Below, one piece after another: positions 53,372-62,221 of a stretch of 64,000 nt of DNA. The notes beneath the pieces were generated by a model. It saw nothing but the letters and a program-made list of their open reading frames with translations, ran no database searches and had not been told where the DNA came from. Source of the stretch: an uncultured Oscillospiraceae bacterium (GTDB lineage Bacteria; Bacillota; Clostridia; Oscillospirales; Oscillospiraceae). Positions within the stretch are counted from its first letter, which is position 1, and every line of letters starts with the position of its first letter. The stretch lies in contig CANQSF010000005.1 of assembly GCA_947626345.1 (NCBI GenBank), positions 62,001-126,000 of the forward strand, in the 5' to 3' direction. A program made the position numbers and the translations under genes.

Positions 53372-54163
53372 TCACCTGACCCCCAGCAGCATCCGGTCGT
53401 TGTCCAGGGCCTTGCCCACGTTCTCCTTGAACATGCGCAGCAGATCGTCCACCGTCAGGCCCTTGCGCTGGTCCTGCTTCAGGTCCAGCAGGATGCGGCC
53501 GGAGTCCATCATCAGTGTCCGGTTGCCAAGCTCCAGGGCGGAGGACATATTGTGGGTGATCATCATGCAGGTGAGCCCGCCCTCCCGGACGATGTCCTGG
53601 GTGAGGGAGAGCACCTTCTCCGCCGTGCCCGGGTCCAGGGCGGCAGTGTGCTCGTCCAGCAGCAGCAGTTTGGGCGGCACCATGGTGGCCATGAGCAGGG
53701 TCAGAGCCTGACGCTGGCCGCCGGAGAGGAGCCCCACCGGCTGGCGCATCCGGTCCTCCAGACCCATGTTCAGCAGGGCCAGCTTATCCCGGAAGGCGGC
53801 CTTCTCCGCCTTGGACACGTGGCTGAGCCAGCCGCCGCCCCCCGCCGCCAGAGCCAGGTTCTCCTCGATGGTCATGCCCGGGGCGCTGCCCCGCATGGGG
53901 TCCTGGAACAGCCGCCCGATGCTCTTGGCCCGCATGAACTCCGGCTGGAACGTCACGTCCTTCCCGTCCAGGGTGATGGTGCCGGTGTCCGGCAGGAAGC
54001 TGCCGGCGATGGCGTTGAACAGGGTGGATTTGCCCGCGCCGTTGGCGCCGATGATGGTGACGAAGTCGCCCTTTTCCAGGTGCAGGTCCACGCCGGTGAG
54101 GGCGGTCTTCTCGTTGACGGTGCCGGGGTTGAAGGTCTTGGAGATGTTTTTCAGGGTCAGCAT
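53372..54163 (-). CDS. ABC importer ATPase, probable TrpZ
   Basis: 263 residues. Complete ATPase: Walker A GANGAGKSTLFNAI, signature LLSGGQRQALTLLMATM, Walker B KLLLLDEHTAALD, H-loop MITHNM. The DEHTAALD form and the branched-chain-type FMRAKSIGRLFQDP segment fit the group that serves BmpA/TrpX-like binding proteins. One base after the permease gene. Tryptophan specificity is inferred from the UGG T-box in front of the operon. Confidence 0.92.
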   Translation of the reverse strand: MLTLKNISKTFNPGTVNEKTALTGVDLHLEKGDFVTIIGANGAGKSTLFNAIAGSFLPDTGTITLDGKDVTFQPEFMRAKSIGRLFQDPMRGSAPGMTIEENLALAAGGGGWLSHVSKAEKAAFRDKLALLNMGLEDRMRQPVGLLSGGQRQALTLLMATMVPPKLLLLDEHTAALDPGTAEKVLSLTQDIVREGGLTCMMITHNMSSALELGNRTLMMDSGRILLDLKQDQRKGLTVDDLLRMFKENVGKALDNDRMLLGVR

Positions 54164-54164
54164 G

Positions 54165-55091
54165 TCAGCGCCCCTCCTTCCCGGCGGCCATGCGCCGGCG
54201 CAGCATGGGCAGCTGGCTCTTGAAGTAGGGCCCGGCGATGGCGATGATCACGATCACGGAGCTGACCAGCTTCAGCATGAACGCCGGCATGTTCAGCCGC
54301 AGGGCGATGGTGTACACCAGCCGGAAGATGATGGAGCCCAGCACCACGCCCACCGCCCGCTTGGCGATGGAGCCCCGGCCCATGAAGGTCTGGCCGATGA
54401 GAAGGCTCGCCAGGGCGAGGGTGACCATGCCGGAGCCGATGTCGATGTTCACCGACTTCTGGCTCTGGGCCAGCAGGCACCCGGACAGGCCGGTGAAGGC
54501 GTTGGCCACGCACAGGCCCACCGTGGTGGTAAAGATGGGGTTGATGGAGGAGGAGCGGACCATGTCCGGGTTGTTGCCGGTGGCGCGGATGGCCAGGCCC
54601 AGACGGGTGCGCAGGAACAGCGCCAGGAACACGATCACCAGCGCCACCGCCGCCAGGGCGATGAGCAGATCCTGACAGCCGGCCAGGGGCGTATTTTCCA
54701 GCAGAGCGTGGAACCGGGTGAACACGGTCTCGGTCTTGTTCATGTTCAGCAGGGAGGACTTGCCCATGACGGCGATGTTCACCGAGTACAGCCCCGTGTT
54801 GACGATGATGCCCGCCAGGAGGCTGTCGATGCCCATGCGGGTCTGGAGCACCGCGGTGATGAAGCCGGAGAGCACGCCCGCGGCCATGGCGGCGGGGATG
54901 CTGAGGTAGGGATGGCCGGCGATGGCCACCACCGCGCCCACTGTGGCCCCCAGGGTGAAGCAGCCGTCGGTGCTCAGGTCGCACACGTTCAGCATGGAGT
55001 AGCTCAGAAACAGGGCCAGCACCGTCAGCGAACAGGTGAGCCCCAGCTCCAGGGCCGTCTGCACCAGGCCCCAGATGGCAGATAGTGACAT
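54165..55091 (-). CDS. ABC importer permease, probable TrpY
   Basis: 308 residues from MSLSAIWGLVQ, with GGAGGAG eight bases upstream; the 40 codons further upstream run into the hairpin element and are rejected. About eight hydrophobic segments; typical BPD_transp_2 motifs STDGCFTLGATVGA, GLAIRATGNNPDM and LLIGQTFMGRGSI. Forms the channel for the binding protein encoded upstream. Separated from that gene by a 292-base gap filled by the palindromic element. Confidence 0.93.
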   Translation of the reverse strand: MSLSAIWGLVQTALELGLTCSLTVLALFLSYSMLNVCDLSTDGCFTLGATVGAVVAIAGHPYLSIPAAMAAGVLSGFITAVLQTRMGIDSLLAGIIVNTGLYSVNIAVMGKSSLLNMNKTETVFTRFHALLENTPLAGCQDLLIALAAVALVIVFLALFLRTRLGLAIRATGNNPDMVRSSSINPIFTTTVGLCVANAFTGLSGCLLAQSQKSVNIDIGSGMVTLALASLLIGQTFMGRGSIAKRAVGVVLGSIIFRLVYTIALRLNMPAFMLKLVSSVIVIIAIAGPYFKSQLPMLRRRMAAGKEGR

Positions 55092-55124
55092 GGTCGGTTC
55101 TCCTCCGTGGGAAAGTTTACGATA

Positions 55125-55373
55125 TGAAGGCCCCCTTATGTAAAGGGGGAAGGCGGCAAAGCCGCACACCTCTTGGAGCCTCCCCTGTGTAAGGGGAGGG
55201 GGACCGCGCAAGGCGCAGTGGTGGGGTTGATTCTATAGACCAGGTACGTTAGACGCAGCGCTCTATAGAATCAATCCCCCAGTCAGCACCTTTGGTGCTG
55301 CCAGCCCCCTTTACACAAGGGGGCCTCCGTATTGTGCGGCTCTGCCGCCCACCTCCCCTTCACAGGGGAGGCG
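55125..55373. repeat. multi-hairpin palindromic intergenic element, copy 2
   Basis: It fills the gap between the binding-protein and permease genes. Hairpins: CCCCCTT/AAGGGGG near 55125-55143, GGCGGC/GCCGC, the CCTCCCC-type arm near 55193, an outer pair GGGGTTGATTCTATAGA (55223-55239) with its complement (55262-55279, one bulge), CAGCACC/GGTGCTG (55284-55300), CCCCCTT/AAGGGGG (55305-55323), and CCTCCCC/GGGGAGG (55352-55371). Same order and end motifs as the element at 15345. Confidence 0.75.
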
Positions 55374-55383
55374 TCGAAGATGT

Positions 55384-56418
55384 TTACTCGAATTCTTCAG
55401 CCGTCTCGATGGGCTTGACGGCGGTGCACAGGTCCGCGAACAGCTCGGCCAGCTCGTCGAAGCTCTTGCCGGTGATCTGCTCGCACACGTCGGTGTTGAT
55501 GGTGGCGGTGCCGTTGTCAAAGGTCATCACAGGCAGCTCGGCGGGATCGACGCCGTCCACCAGCACCTGGGCGATCATGTTGGCGGTCTCCACGCCCAGG
55601 TTGGCGTAATCCACGCCGTAGCCCAGGAACGCGCCGTTCAGAGCGAAGGAGTCGGCGCCGGTGTAGTGGGGGATGCCGGCCTCGGCCAGGGCCTCATAGA
55701 TGCTCAGCTCCGCGGTCATGATGGTGTTGTCGGAGGGGGTGAACACCGCGTCCACGCCGTCGGCGATCAGGCTGTCCACAGCCAGCTGCACCTCGGGAAC
55801 GGTGGTGCCGTTATACTCCTTGTAGGCTACGCCCTTCGCGTCCAGATATTCCTTGGCGGCGGCGATGGGGGTGGCGGAGGAGTCCTGGCCCACGTCATAC
55901 AGCAGGCCGATCAGGTCCGCCTCGGGGTCGGCGGCGAAGATCAGGTTCATGACGGCGTTGGTGTCCAGATAGTCGCTGGTGCCGGTGATGTTGGCGCCGG
56001 GGTGCTCGTTGCTCTCCACCAGGCCGGCGCTCTCCGGGTCGGACACGGCGGAGAAGATCACGGGGATGTCCTCGGTGGCCGCCTGCATCTGCATGGCCAC
56101 GGGGGTGGCCACGCCCACCATCAGGTCCACCTCGTCGGCGATGAAGTTGGAGATGATCTGGTCCATCACGGTGGCGTCGCCGTTGCAGTTGTCATAGCTG
56201 ATGTCGAAGGTGACGCCCTTCTCCTCGCCGATGGCGGCCAGCTGGTTCTGGATGTTCTCCACGATCTGGTTCAGGGACGCGTCGTCCACGTAGTTGCAGA
56301 TGCCGACCTTGTAAGTATCGGCGGTGGCTTCCCCGCTGCCGGAGCCGCCGCAGGCGGCCAGGGACAGCATCATCACGAGCGCAAGCACAGCGCAGAGCAG
56401 GTTCTTCATGGTCTTCAT
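55384..56418 (-). CDS. ABC substrate-binding lipoprotein, probable TrpX
   Basis: 344 residues from MKTMKNLLCAVL, nine bases after AAAGGAG; ten upstream codons are dropped. Lipobox LAAC (~21-24). ABC_sub_bind fold: VGICNYVDDASLNQIVENIQ, DLMVGVATPVAMQMQ, DIPVIFSAVSDPESAGLV, and VDAVFTPSDNTIMTA. Members of this family are predicted tryptophan or tyrosine binders. Its leader carries a T-box with a UGG specifier, which makes tryptophan the best guess. Confidence 0.93.
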   Translation of the reverse strand: MKTMKNLLCAVLALVMMLSLAACGGSGSGEATADTYKVGICNYVDDASLNQIVENIQNQLAAIGEEKGVTFDISYDNCNGDATVMDQIISNFIADEVDLMVGVATPVAMQMQAATEDIPVIFSAVSDPESAGLVESNEHPGANITGTSDYLDTNAVMNLIFAADPEADLIGLLYDVGQDSSATPIAAAKEYLDAKGVAYKEYNGTTVPEVQLAVDSLIADGVDAVFTPSDNTIMTAELSIYEALAEAGIPHYTGADSFALNGAFLGYGVDYANLGVETANMIAQVLVDGVDPAELPVMTFDNGTATINTDVCEQITGKSFDELAELFADLCTAVKPIETAEEFE

Positions 56419-56499
56419 CGTTATATTCTCCTTTTCAAGTTTTCTCATTTTTTTATTTTATTATTTGCGGTCAGGATATGTTCGTTTGCTCGCCGATCC

Positions 56500-56538
56500 T
56501 CACGCCCGCCATCGTTTGGAAAGAATGAACATTTTCAT
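56500..56538 (-). CDS. short ORF in the T-box operon leader (12 codons)
   Basis: After the T-box terminator and before the binding-protein gene there is AGGAGG, three bases, then ATG and a 12-codon frame reading MKMFILSKRWRA, ending at TGA. It contains one Trp codon. The spacing is short for efficient initiation. It may be a chance ORF or a small leader peptide. Confidence 0.35.
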   Translation of the reverse strand: MKMFILSKRWRA

Positions 56539-56549
56539 GTACCTCCTGA

Positions 56550-56592
56550 CAAAAATAAAGATCCTGTCCCTGCATTTCTGCTGGGACAGGAT
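56550..56592 (-). terminator. T-box leader terminator
   Basis: On the minus strand ATCCTGTCCC/GGGACAGGAT (56592-56583 with 56570-56561) is followed by CTTTATTTTT. Its left arm lies shortly after the T-box sequence, as expected for a tRNA-controlled antiterminator. Confidence 0.92.
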
Positions 56593-56848
56593 GCTTGATA
56601 ACTTCCTGCGGTGCCACCCGGCTTGGCGCTCGAAAGCGCCCGCTTTGCTCCGCGCTGTCACGCGGCGGCGTTGTTCACGGAGCGCCTCTCTCCGTCGCAC
56701 ATAGGGCGGAATCATTCCGCCTTCCGATTGCCCTCCGAAGTCCATTCACGCTTTCCGGCCTGTACCGCGCTTCCAGCTCTGCGCAGCTCTCTGTGACACG
56801 CCCTGGAAAGGTTACTCACTCTTCATCAACGGTTTACTGTATTGAATT
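56550..56848 (-). promoter_or_regulatory. T-box riboswitch, UGG (tryptophan) specifier
   Basis: Minus-strand leader. The conserved T-box GGGTGGCACCGC is at 56619-56608, just before the terminator. Stem I elements are visible: GAAGAGTGAGTAACC at the 5' base, CAGAGAGC (56788 region), then GTGAATGGACTTCGG, in which UGG (56744-56742) followed by A is the best specifier codon. Uncharged tRNA-Trp would pair with UGG and the T-box bulge and prevent termination, so the transporter is made when tryptophan is scarce. Confidence 0.9.
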
Positions 56849-56855
56849 TGACCGC

Positions 56856-56884
56856 ATTATAACCCGCCTGTATCGGTTTGTCAA
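56856..56884 (-). promoter_or_regulatory. consensus promoter of the T-box operon
   Basis: On the minus strand: TTGACA (56884-56879), a 17-bp spacer and TATAAT (56861-56856), both perfect. Confidence 0.95.
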
Positions 56885-56905
56885 CACTTTTTTGCAGGTA
56901 TTTTT

Positions 56906-57820
<915 letters not shown>

Positions 57821-57875
57821 GCTTGACGCTCCTCCGATCCTCCATTAAAATAGGGCGGGCGGCATGGGCCGGCGC

Positions 57876-58157
57876 TCATGTAGACACGGCCCAGATCAGC
57901 GCCAGAAAGAACGCGATCTCCAGCGCCAGGATCACCGGCACGCCCACGGTGAATTTCCGCTTCCTGATCTTGTGGCGGAACAGCAGCATCCCCGCCAGCG
58001 CGCCGATGCTCCCGCCGATGGCGGCCAGGCCCAGCAGCGCCCCCTCGGGGATGCGCTCACGGTGCACGACGGCCCGGCGCTTGTCCAGACCGTACACCAG
58101 CAGAGTCAGCAGATTGACCGCTTCCAGATAGATCAGTAAAACAGTAAACAGGTCCAT
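57876..58157 (-). CDS. DUF1294 membrane protein
   Basis: 93 residues from MDLFTVLLIYLEAVN; an upstream ATG at 58202 lies inside the divergent gene and is rejected, although no clear ribosome site precedes the chosen ATG. About three hydrophobic segments; family motifs LLVYGLDKRRA, RIPEGALLGLAAIGGSIGAL, and HKIRKRKFTVG. Function unknown. Confidence 0.88.
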   Translation of the reverse strand: MDLFTVLLIYLEAVNLLTLLVYGLDKRRAVVHRERIPEGALLGLAAIGGSIGALAGMLLFRHKIRKRKFTVGVPVILALEIAFFLALIWAVST

Positions 58158-58194
58158 GGGAGCAGTATACACTTTTTTCCCCGGGAGGTCAACG

Positions 58195-59340
58195 ATGGAC
58201 ACGAGAAAGCTCTATTATGAGGACGCCTATATCCGCCGGTTCCAGGCCCGGGTGCTGTCCTGCGAGGAGACGGCCGGCGGCTGGGCCGTGGTGCTGGACG
58301 CCACCGCCTTCTTCCCGGAGGAGGGGGGCCAGAGCGCCGACACCGGCGCGCTGGGCGGCGTGCGGGTGCTGGACGTGCGGGAGAGGGAGGGCGTCGTCAC
58401 CCACCTCGCCGACGGGCCCCTGCCCGTGGGCGGGACGGTGGAGGGGACGCTGGACTGGCCGGAGCGGGAGCGCAAGATGCAGACCCACACCGCCGAGCAC
58501 ATCGTCTCCGGGACCATCCACACCCTGTTCGGCTATGACAACACGGGCTTTCACATGGACCCGGACGGCTGCACCATGGATGTGAGCGGGGAGCTGACGG
58601 CAGAGCAGCTGACCGCCGTGGAGCTGGCGGCCAACCGGGTCGTGTGGGACGACCGGCCGGTGCGGTGCCTGTTCCCCGCGCCGGAGGAGCTGCCGGGGCT
58701 GGAATACCGCAGCAAGCTGGATCTGACGGAGAACGTGCGCCTGGTGGTCATCGAGGGCGTGGACGTGTGCGCCTGCTGCGCGCCCCACGTGGCCAGCACC
58801 GGGCGGATCGGCCTGATCCGGATCGCGGACAGCATGCGCCACCGGGGCGGCATGCGCCTGTGGCTGAAGGCCGGGCCGGACGCCCTGGCGGACTGCCGGG
58901 CGCGGAGCGGCGCCGTGGCGGCCATATCGGGGATGCTGAACGTGCCCCGGGCGGACGTGGCGGCGGGGGTGCAAAAGCTGATGGAGCAGCGGGACGGACT
59001 GAAGCGGGAGCTGGCCGCCGCCCGCCGCCGGGAGGCGGAGGGCCTGGCCCGGGCCATGACGGCCCGGGATGGGAACGGGCTGCTGTTTTTGCCGGAGGCG
59101 GAGACGGAGGAGCTGCGGGCCGCGGCCAACATCGGCGTGGAGGCCTGCGGCGGCGTGTGTGCGGTGTTCTCCGGCGCCGACGGGGACTGGCGGTTCGTCA
59201 TGGCCAGCCGGCGGGTGGATATGCGCGCCTTCATCAAGGAGCATGGCCCGGCCCTGCAGGCCCGGGGCGGCGGCCAGGAGCGGATGGTCTCCGGCACCTG
59301 CCGGGCGTCCCGGGCGGAGCTGGAGGCGTTTTTCCGCTGA
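58195..59340 (+). CDS. alanyl-tRNA editing protein, AlaX-L type
   Basis: 381 residues from MDTRKLYYEDAY, after GGGAGGTC; 13 in-frame upstream codons are dropped. Residues ~1-230 match the AlaRS editing domain: FFPEEGGQSADTG, zinc ligands QTHTAEHIVSGT (HxxxH) and CACCAPHV (Cys and His). Residues ~235-381 include a coiled stretch and a DHHA1-like end with RGGGQERMVSG. It deacylates mischarged Ser- or Gly-tRNA-Ala in trans. The size and DHHA1 tail mark the long form. Own terminator. Confidence 0.93.
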   Translation: MDTRKLYYEDAYIRRFQARVLSCEETAGGWAVVLDATAFFPEEGGQSADTGALGGVRVLDVREREGVVTHLADGPLPVGGTVEGTLDWPERERKMQTHTAEHIVSGTIHTLFGYDNTGFHMDPDGCTMDVSGELTAEQLTAVELAANRVVWDDRPVRCLFPAPEELPGLEYRSKLDLTENVRLVVIEGVDVCACCAPHVASTGRIGLIRIADSMRHRGGMRLWLKAGPDALADCRARSGAVAAISGMLNVPRADVAAGVQKLMEQRDGLKRELAAARRREAEGLARAMTARDGNGLLFLPEAETEELRAAANIGVEACGGVCAVFSGADGDWRFVMASRRVDMRAFIKEHGPALQARGGGQERMVSGTCRASRAELEAFFR

Positions 59341-59360
59341 ATGCCCCGGACAAAAGAGAA

Positions 59361-59394
59361 AAAGCCGCCGGCAGCGCATGCTGCCGGCGGCTTT
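59361..59394. terminator. bidirectional terminator
   Basis: A perfect 15-bp stem AAAGCCGCCGGCAGC/GCTGCCGGCGGCTTT (59361-59375 with 59380-59394), between convergent genes. Confidence 0.92.
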
Positions 59395-59407
59395 GGGTCA
59401 GTTCGGA

Positions 59408-60718
59408 TCAGCCGGTGCTCTCGCCGGTGAGAGCGCCCACGTTGTTCTCGTCCTGGGACAGGGTGAGGATCACGCTGCGCAGATCGGCCATGGCGGCGCT
59501 GTCGCACAGATAGTTCAGGCCCACCATCTGCTGGATGGCGTCGCCGGTGAAATACAGGATGGGCCCGGAGCCGTCGGACAGAGTGACGGACACGGTGATG
59601 GCCTCGCCGGAGGGCTCCACTGTCCCGGCGGAGGCGTTGATGGCGCACACCCGCTGCACGAACATGGCCGCCGTGTCCCCGCTGAGGGTCAGGTAGCCCT
59701 TCTGCCCGTCGATGGTGTAGTCCACGAACACGCCCAGCACGGTGATGCCGTCCGCCTCGCCGAAGGCGGCCTTCTGGGCCGCGTCGATGTCCTCCCGCAG
59801 GGCCGTCAGGGGCCCGCCCTCGAACACCGGGATGGTGCTCTGGGGCAGGATGGTCATGGAGGCCAGCTCGTCGATGCCCTCCAGCCAGTAGTACACCGGC
59901 CCGTAATCGGCGCTGGCGGTCACCGCCAGGCAGGGCCCGGCGAAGGAGAAGGTGAAGTAGGTGCCGTCGGACAGGGTGAACACATAGTCGGTGGTCTGGG
60001 TCAGGTCGATGTTCTGGTCGGGGGAGGACTCCACGCGGGAGACGCGGGCGTTGGCCAGCAGGGAGAAGGCCTGCTCCACCACCGCCGGGTCCTTGCTGGT
60101 GAGGGTGGCACCGCCGTTGGAGCGCCGGCCCACGGAGATGGGGGTATCGGCGGCGTAGTTGTCGGCAAAGGAGCGGATGTTCCCGTCGAAATACAGGTCG
60201 AACACGTCGAACTCCTCGTCGTAGCAGGGGAAGGGGATGTCCCACAGGGACTCGCCGCCGGATACGGTATAGCTGCCGGCGTACATGTCCAGCGCCCCGC
60301 CGGAGAAGCCCACGGCGTACTCGTCCCCGTCGGCCATGGTGAAGGTGAACACGGTCTGCTCCTCCGCGGGAGCGGCGTCCCCCTCCCGGCCGGTGACGGT
60401 CATGGACCGCAGCGCGTCACAGGCGGCGATGATGGAGGCCCGGTCGAACACCGGGGAGGCGAAGCCCCTCTCCCCGGTCCGGATGCTCAGCGCCACGGGG
60501 GTCTTGTCGTAGTACGTCTCGGCAAAGTCGGTCCATCCGATGAAGTTCATCAGCGGCTGCTCCTGGAACGTGTCCTCCTCCTGGGCGGACGGATCGGGGA
60601 GCGTCTCCTCCCCGTCCGCGGACACGGGGTCCGTCCCCGGCATGATGGGCACGAAGTGTCCGCAGCCGGCCAGAAGGACGGCCGCGGCCAGAGCCAGCAG
60701 CACCAGGATCTTTTTCAT
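59408..60718 (-). CDS. lipoprotein of unknown function
   Basis: 436 residues from MKKILVLLALAAA; GGGAG is seven bases upstream, whereas an ATG two codons earlier is too close to it. Lipobox LAGC (~16-19). The rest is a soluble beta-rich protein. Several stretches recur in looser form (FTFTMADGDEYAVGFSGG, FTLSDGTYFTFSFAG, VTLSDGSGPILYFTG), suggesting three related subdomains. No family recognised. Monocistronic with a perfect -35 and near-perfect -10. Confidence 0.85.
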   Translation of the reverse strand: MKKILVLLALAAAVLLAGCGHFVPIMPGTDPVSADGEETLPDPSAQEEDTFQEQPLMNFIGWTDFAETYYDKTPVALSIRTGERGFASPVFDRASIIAACDALRSMTVTGREGDAAPAEEQTVFTFTMADGDEYAVGFSGGALDMYAGSYTVSGGESLWDIPFPCYDEEFDVFDLYFDGNIRSFADNYAADTPISVGRRSNGGATLTSKDPAVVEQAFSLLANARVSRVESSPDQNIDLTQTTDYVFTLSDGTYFTFSFAGPCLAVTASADYGPVYYWLEGIDELASMTILPQSTIPVFEGGPLTALREDIDAAQKAAFGEADGITVLGVFVDYTIDGQKGYLTLSGDTAAMFVQRVCAINASAGTVEPSGEAITVSVTLSDGSGPILYFTGDAIQQMVGLNYLCDSAAMADLRSVILTLSQDENNVGALTGESTG

Positions 60719-60756
60719 GGTCATGCTCCCTTCCGGGCAGAGTAGGATGTGGCTGT

Positions 60757-60785
60757 AGTATAGCACGGGACGGCCGCCCTGTCAA
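60757..60785 (-). promoter_or_regulatory. promoter of the unknown lipoprotein gene
   Basis: On the minus strand: TTGACA (60785-60780), a 17-bp spacer and TATACT (60762-60757), 38 bases before the start. Confidence 0.88.
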
Positions 60786-60831
60786 AAGGGAGAGAAAGAG
60801 GGACGCCGGAGGGCAGGCGGCGTTTTGCGCG

Positions 60832-60860
60832 TTGCGCTTTGGCGGGCGAAGAGGTATAAT
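60832..60860 (+). promoter_or_regulatory. promoter of the TfoX-N gene
   Basis: TTGCGC (60832-60837), a 17-bp spacer and TATAAT (60855-60860), divergent from the lipoprotein promoter. Confidence 0.75.
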
Positions 60861-60911
60861 GGCTGGGCGAGAGACAGCCGGCACGACAGGTCGGGGCTTT
60901 GAGGTGGGATA

Positions 60912-61232
60912 ATGGCGTCGAGCAAAGAATATTTGGATTTTATTTTAGGACAATTATCCGAATTGGATGAGATCACAGTTCGGGCTATGATGGGCGAATT
61001 CATCATCTATTACCGCGGCAGGATCGTAGGCGGTATCTATGATGACAGGCTGCTTGTAAAACCAACAAAAGCGGCGATTAGCTATATGCCGACAGCGGCC
61101 TATGAAAGCCCCTATGAGGGGGCAAAAGAGATGCTGTTGGTGGACGAAGTCGACAACAGAGAGTTTTTGACAGGTCTATTCAACGCCATGTATGAGGAAC
61201 TGCCAGCGCCAAGACTGAAAAAGAAGAAATAG
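60912..61232 (+). CDS. TfoX/Sxy N-terminal domain protein
   Basis: 106 residues behind AGGTGGG. The whole protein is the TfoX N-terminal domain: RAMMGEFIIYYRGRIVGGIYDDRLLVKPT and SPYEGAKEMLLVDEVDN. The C-terminal DNA-associated TfoX domain is absent and it ends in a KKKK tail. Full TfoX/Sxy is a competence regulator in Gram-negatives; single-domain forms have unknown roles. AT-richer than its neighbours. Confidence 0.92.
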   Translation: MASSKEYLDFILGQLSELDEITVRAMMGEFIIYYRGRIVGGIYDDRLLVKPTKAAISYMPTAAYESPYEGAKEMLLVDEVDNREFLTGLFNAMYEELPAPRLKKKK

Positions 61233-61260
61233 GCAGATCCCCCTTCGCCGCGGAGATGAA

Positions 61261-61296
61261 CAGGGCGGGAGCATCGGCTGAGATGCTCCCGCCCTG
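61261..61296. terminator. hairpin between convergent genes
   Basis: A perfect 15-bp stem (61261-61275 with 61282-61296) with a six-base loop, 28 bases after the TfoX-N stop and 37 beyond the flavodoxin-ferredoxin stop. No T tract. Confidence 0.72.
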
Positions 61297-61333
61297 ATGC
61301 GGTCGGCGGCGCTGGCGAGGATCGCCGCCGGCG

Positions 61334-62092
61334 TCAGATGAACAGCTCGTTATCCTTGCGCACGGAGCAGGCCTTCTTGATGGCCAGGGCCGCGGCGGAC
61401 ACCATGACGCTGTTGACCTTGCGGGCGTGCTGGGGGCAGAGGCAGACGCAGCGCATGCAGCTGATGCACTTGCTCCCGTCGGTGGTCTTGGGCGACTGGG
61501 GGTCGATCGCCTGGGCGGGGCAGCGCCTGGCACACAGGCCGCAGCCGACGCAGTTGTCGCCGGCCTTGGGCACCAGGCCGGAGCCGCCGGCCTTTTTGTA
61601 GGGCCGGTCCCCGGGGATGGCGGGCTTTTTCACCTCGCCGCTGCGGAGCTTTTCCTGTATCTGGCCGGCGAAGAGGGCCAGCTGGTCCCGGTCCGCGCCG
61701 TCGGGCCGCCCGGCGGCGTACTGATGCATGATGGAGTGCTCCGCCACGGCGGAGACGGCGGCGATGACCTGAAAGCCGCATTTCTCGGCGGCGTCCTCCA
61801 TCTGGACCAGGGTGTCCTCATAGGCGCGGTTGCCGTATACGGCCGCGATGACGCACCGCGCGCCGTTTCCCCGGAGCTCGCCGAGCCGGTCCAGCGCCAG
61901 CTTGGGCGCGAGGCCGCCGAAGGACGGCATGGCGATCAGCGCCACATCCTCCGGCTCCAGGGCGAGCTTTGCGCCGTCCAGCTCCGGGTCGGTGAGGTCG
62001 ACGGTCTCCACCGCCGGCCAGTCCCGGGTGAGCGCCTTCGCCACCTTTTCCGTTCCGCCCGTGGGGCTGAAGATGATCTGAACATATTTCAT
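61334..62092 (-). CDS. EFR1-type flavodoxin-ferredoxin fusion protein
   Basis: 252 residues. Residues ~1-150 are a flavodoxin-like FMN domain (IIFSPTGGTEKVAKAL phosphate loop; MPSFGGLAP; AAVYGNRAYED). Residues ~185-230 hold two 4Fe-4S clusters: CVGCGLCARRCP and CISCMRCVCLCP. It is a soluble electron carrier or oxidoreductase of anaerobes. Divergent from an Rrf2-type repressor with paired palindromes between, so its expression is likely controlled by that regulator. Confidence 0.93.
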   Translation of the reverse strand: MKYVQIIFSPTGGTEKVAKALTRDWPAVETVDLTDPELDGAKLALEPEDVALIAMPSFGGLAPKLALDRLGELRGNGARCVIAAVYGNRAYEDTLVQMEDAAEKCGFQVIAAVSAVAEHSIMHQYAAGRPDGADRDQLALFAGQIQEKLRSGEVKKPAIPGDRPYKKAGGSGLVPKAGDNCVGCGLCARRCPAQAIDPQSPKTTDGSKCISCMRCVCLCPQHARKVNSVMVSAAALAIKKACSVRKDNELFI

Positions 62093-62116
62093 GCGGATAT
62101 CCCTCCTGTGATGTAA

Positions 62117-62179
62117 GGTTTAAAATTACACCTTTTGCCCAGTATACGGCATATAAGGTGTAATGTCAATATTTACACC
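62117..62179 (-). promoter_or_regulatory. flavodoxin-ferredoxin promoter with two putative Rrf2 operators
   Basis: On the minus strand: TTGACA (62169-62164), a 17-bp spacer and TATACT (62146-62141). The palindrome GGTGTAA-N9-TTACACC (62157-62179) covers the -35, and GGTTTAA-AA-TTACACC (62117-62132) lies just downstream of the -10. Both share the half-site GGTGTAA. Confidence 0.82.
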
Positions 62180-62200
62180 GAGGCGGATCTCTGATAAAAT
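62172..62200 (+). promoter_or_regulatory. promoter of the Rrf2 gene
   Basis: TTTACA (62172-62177), a 17-bp spacer and TAAAAT (62195-62200). The -35 overlaps the TTACACC half-site, suggesting autoregulation. Confidence 0.7.
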
Positions 62201-62221
62201 GGAGGCGGGAGGGCGGACGCC

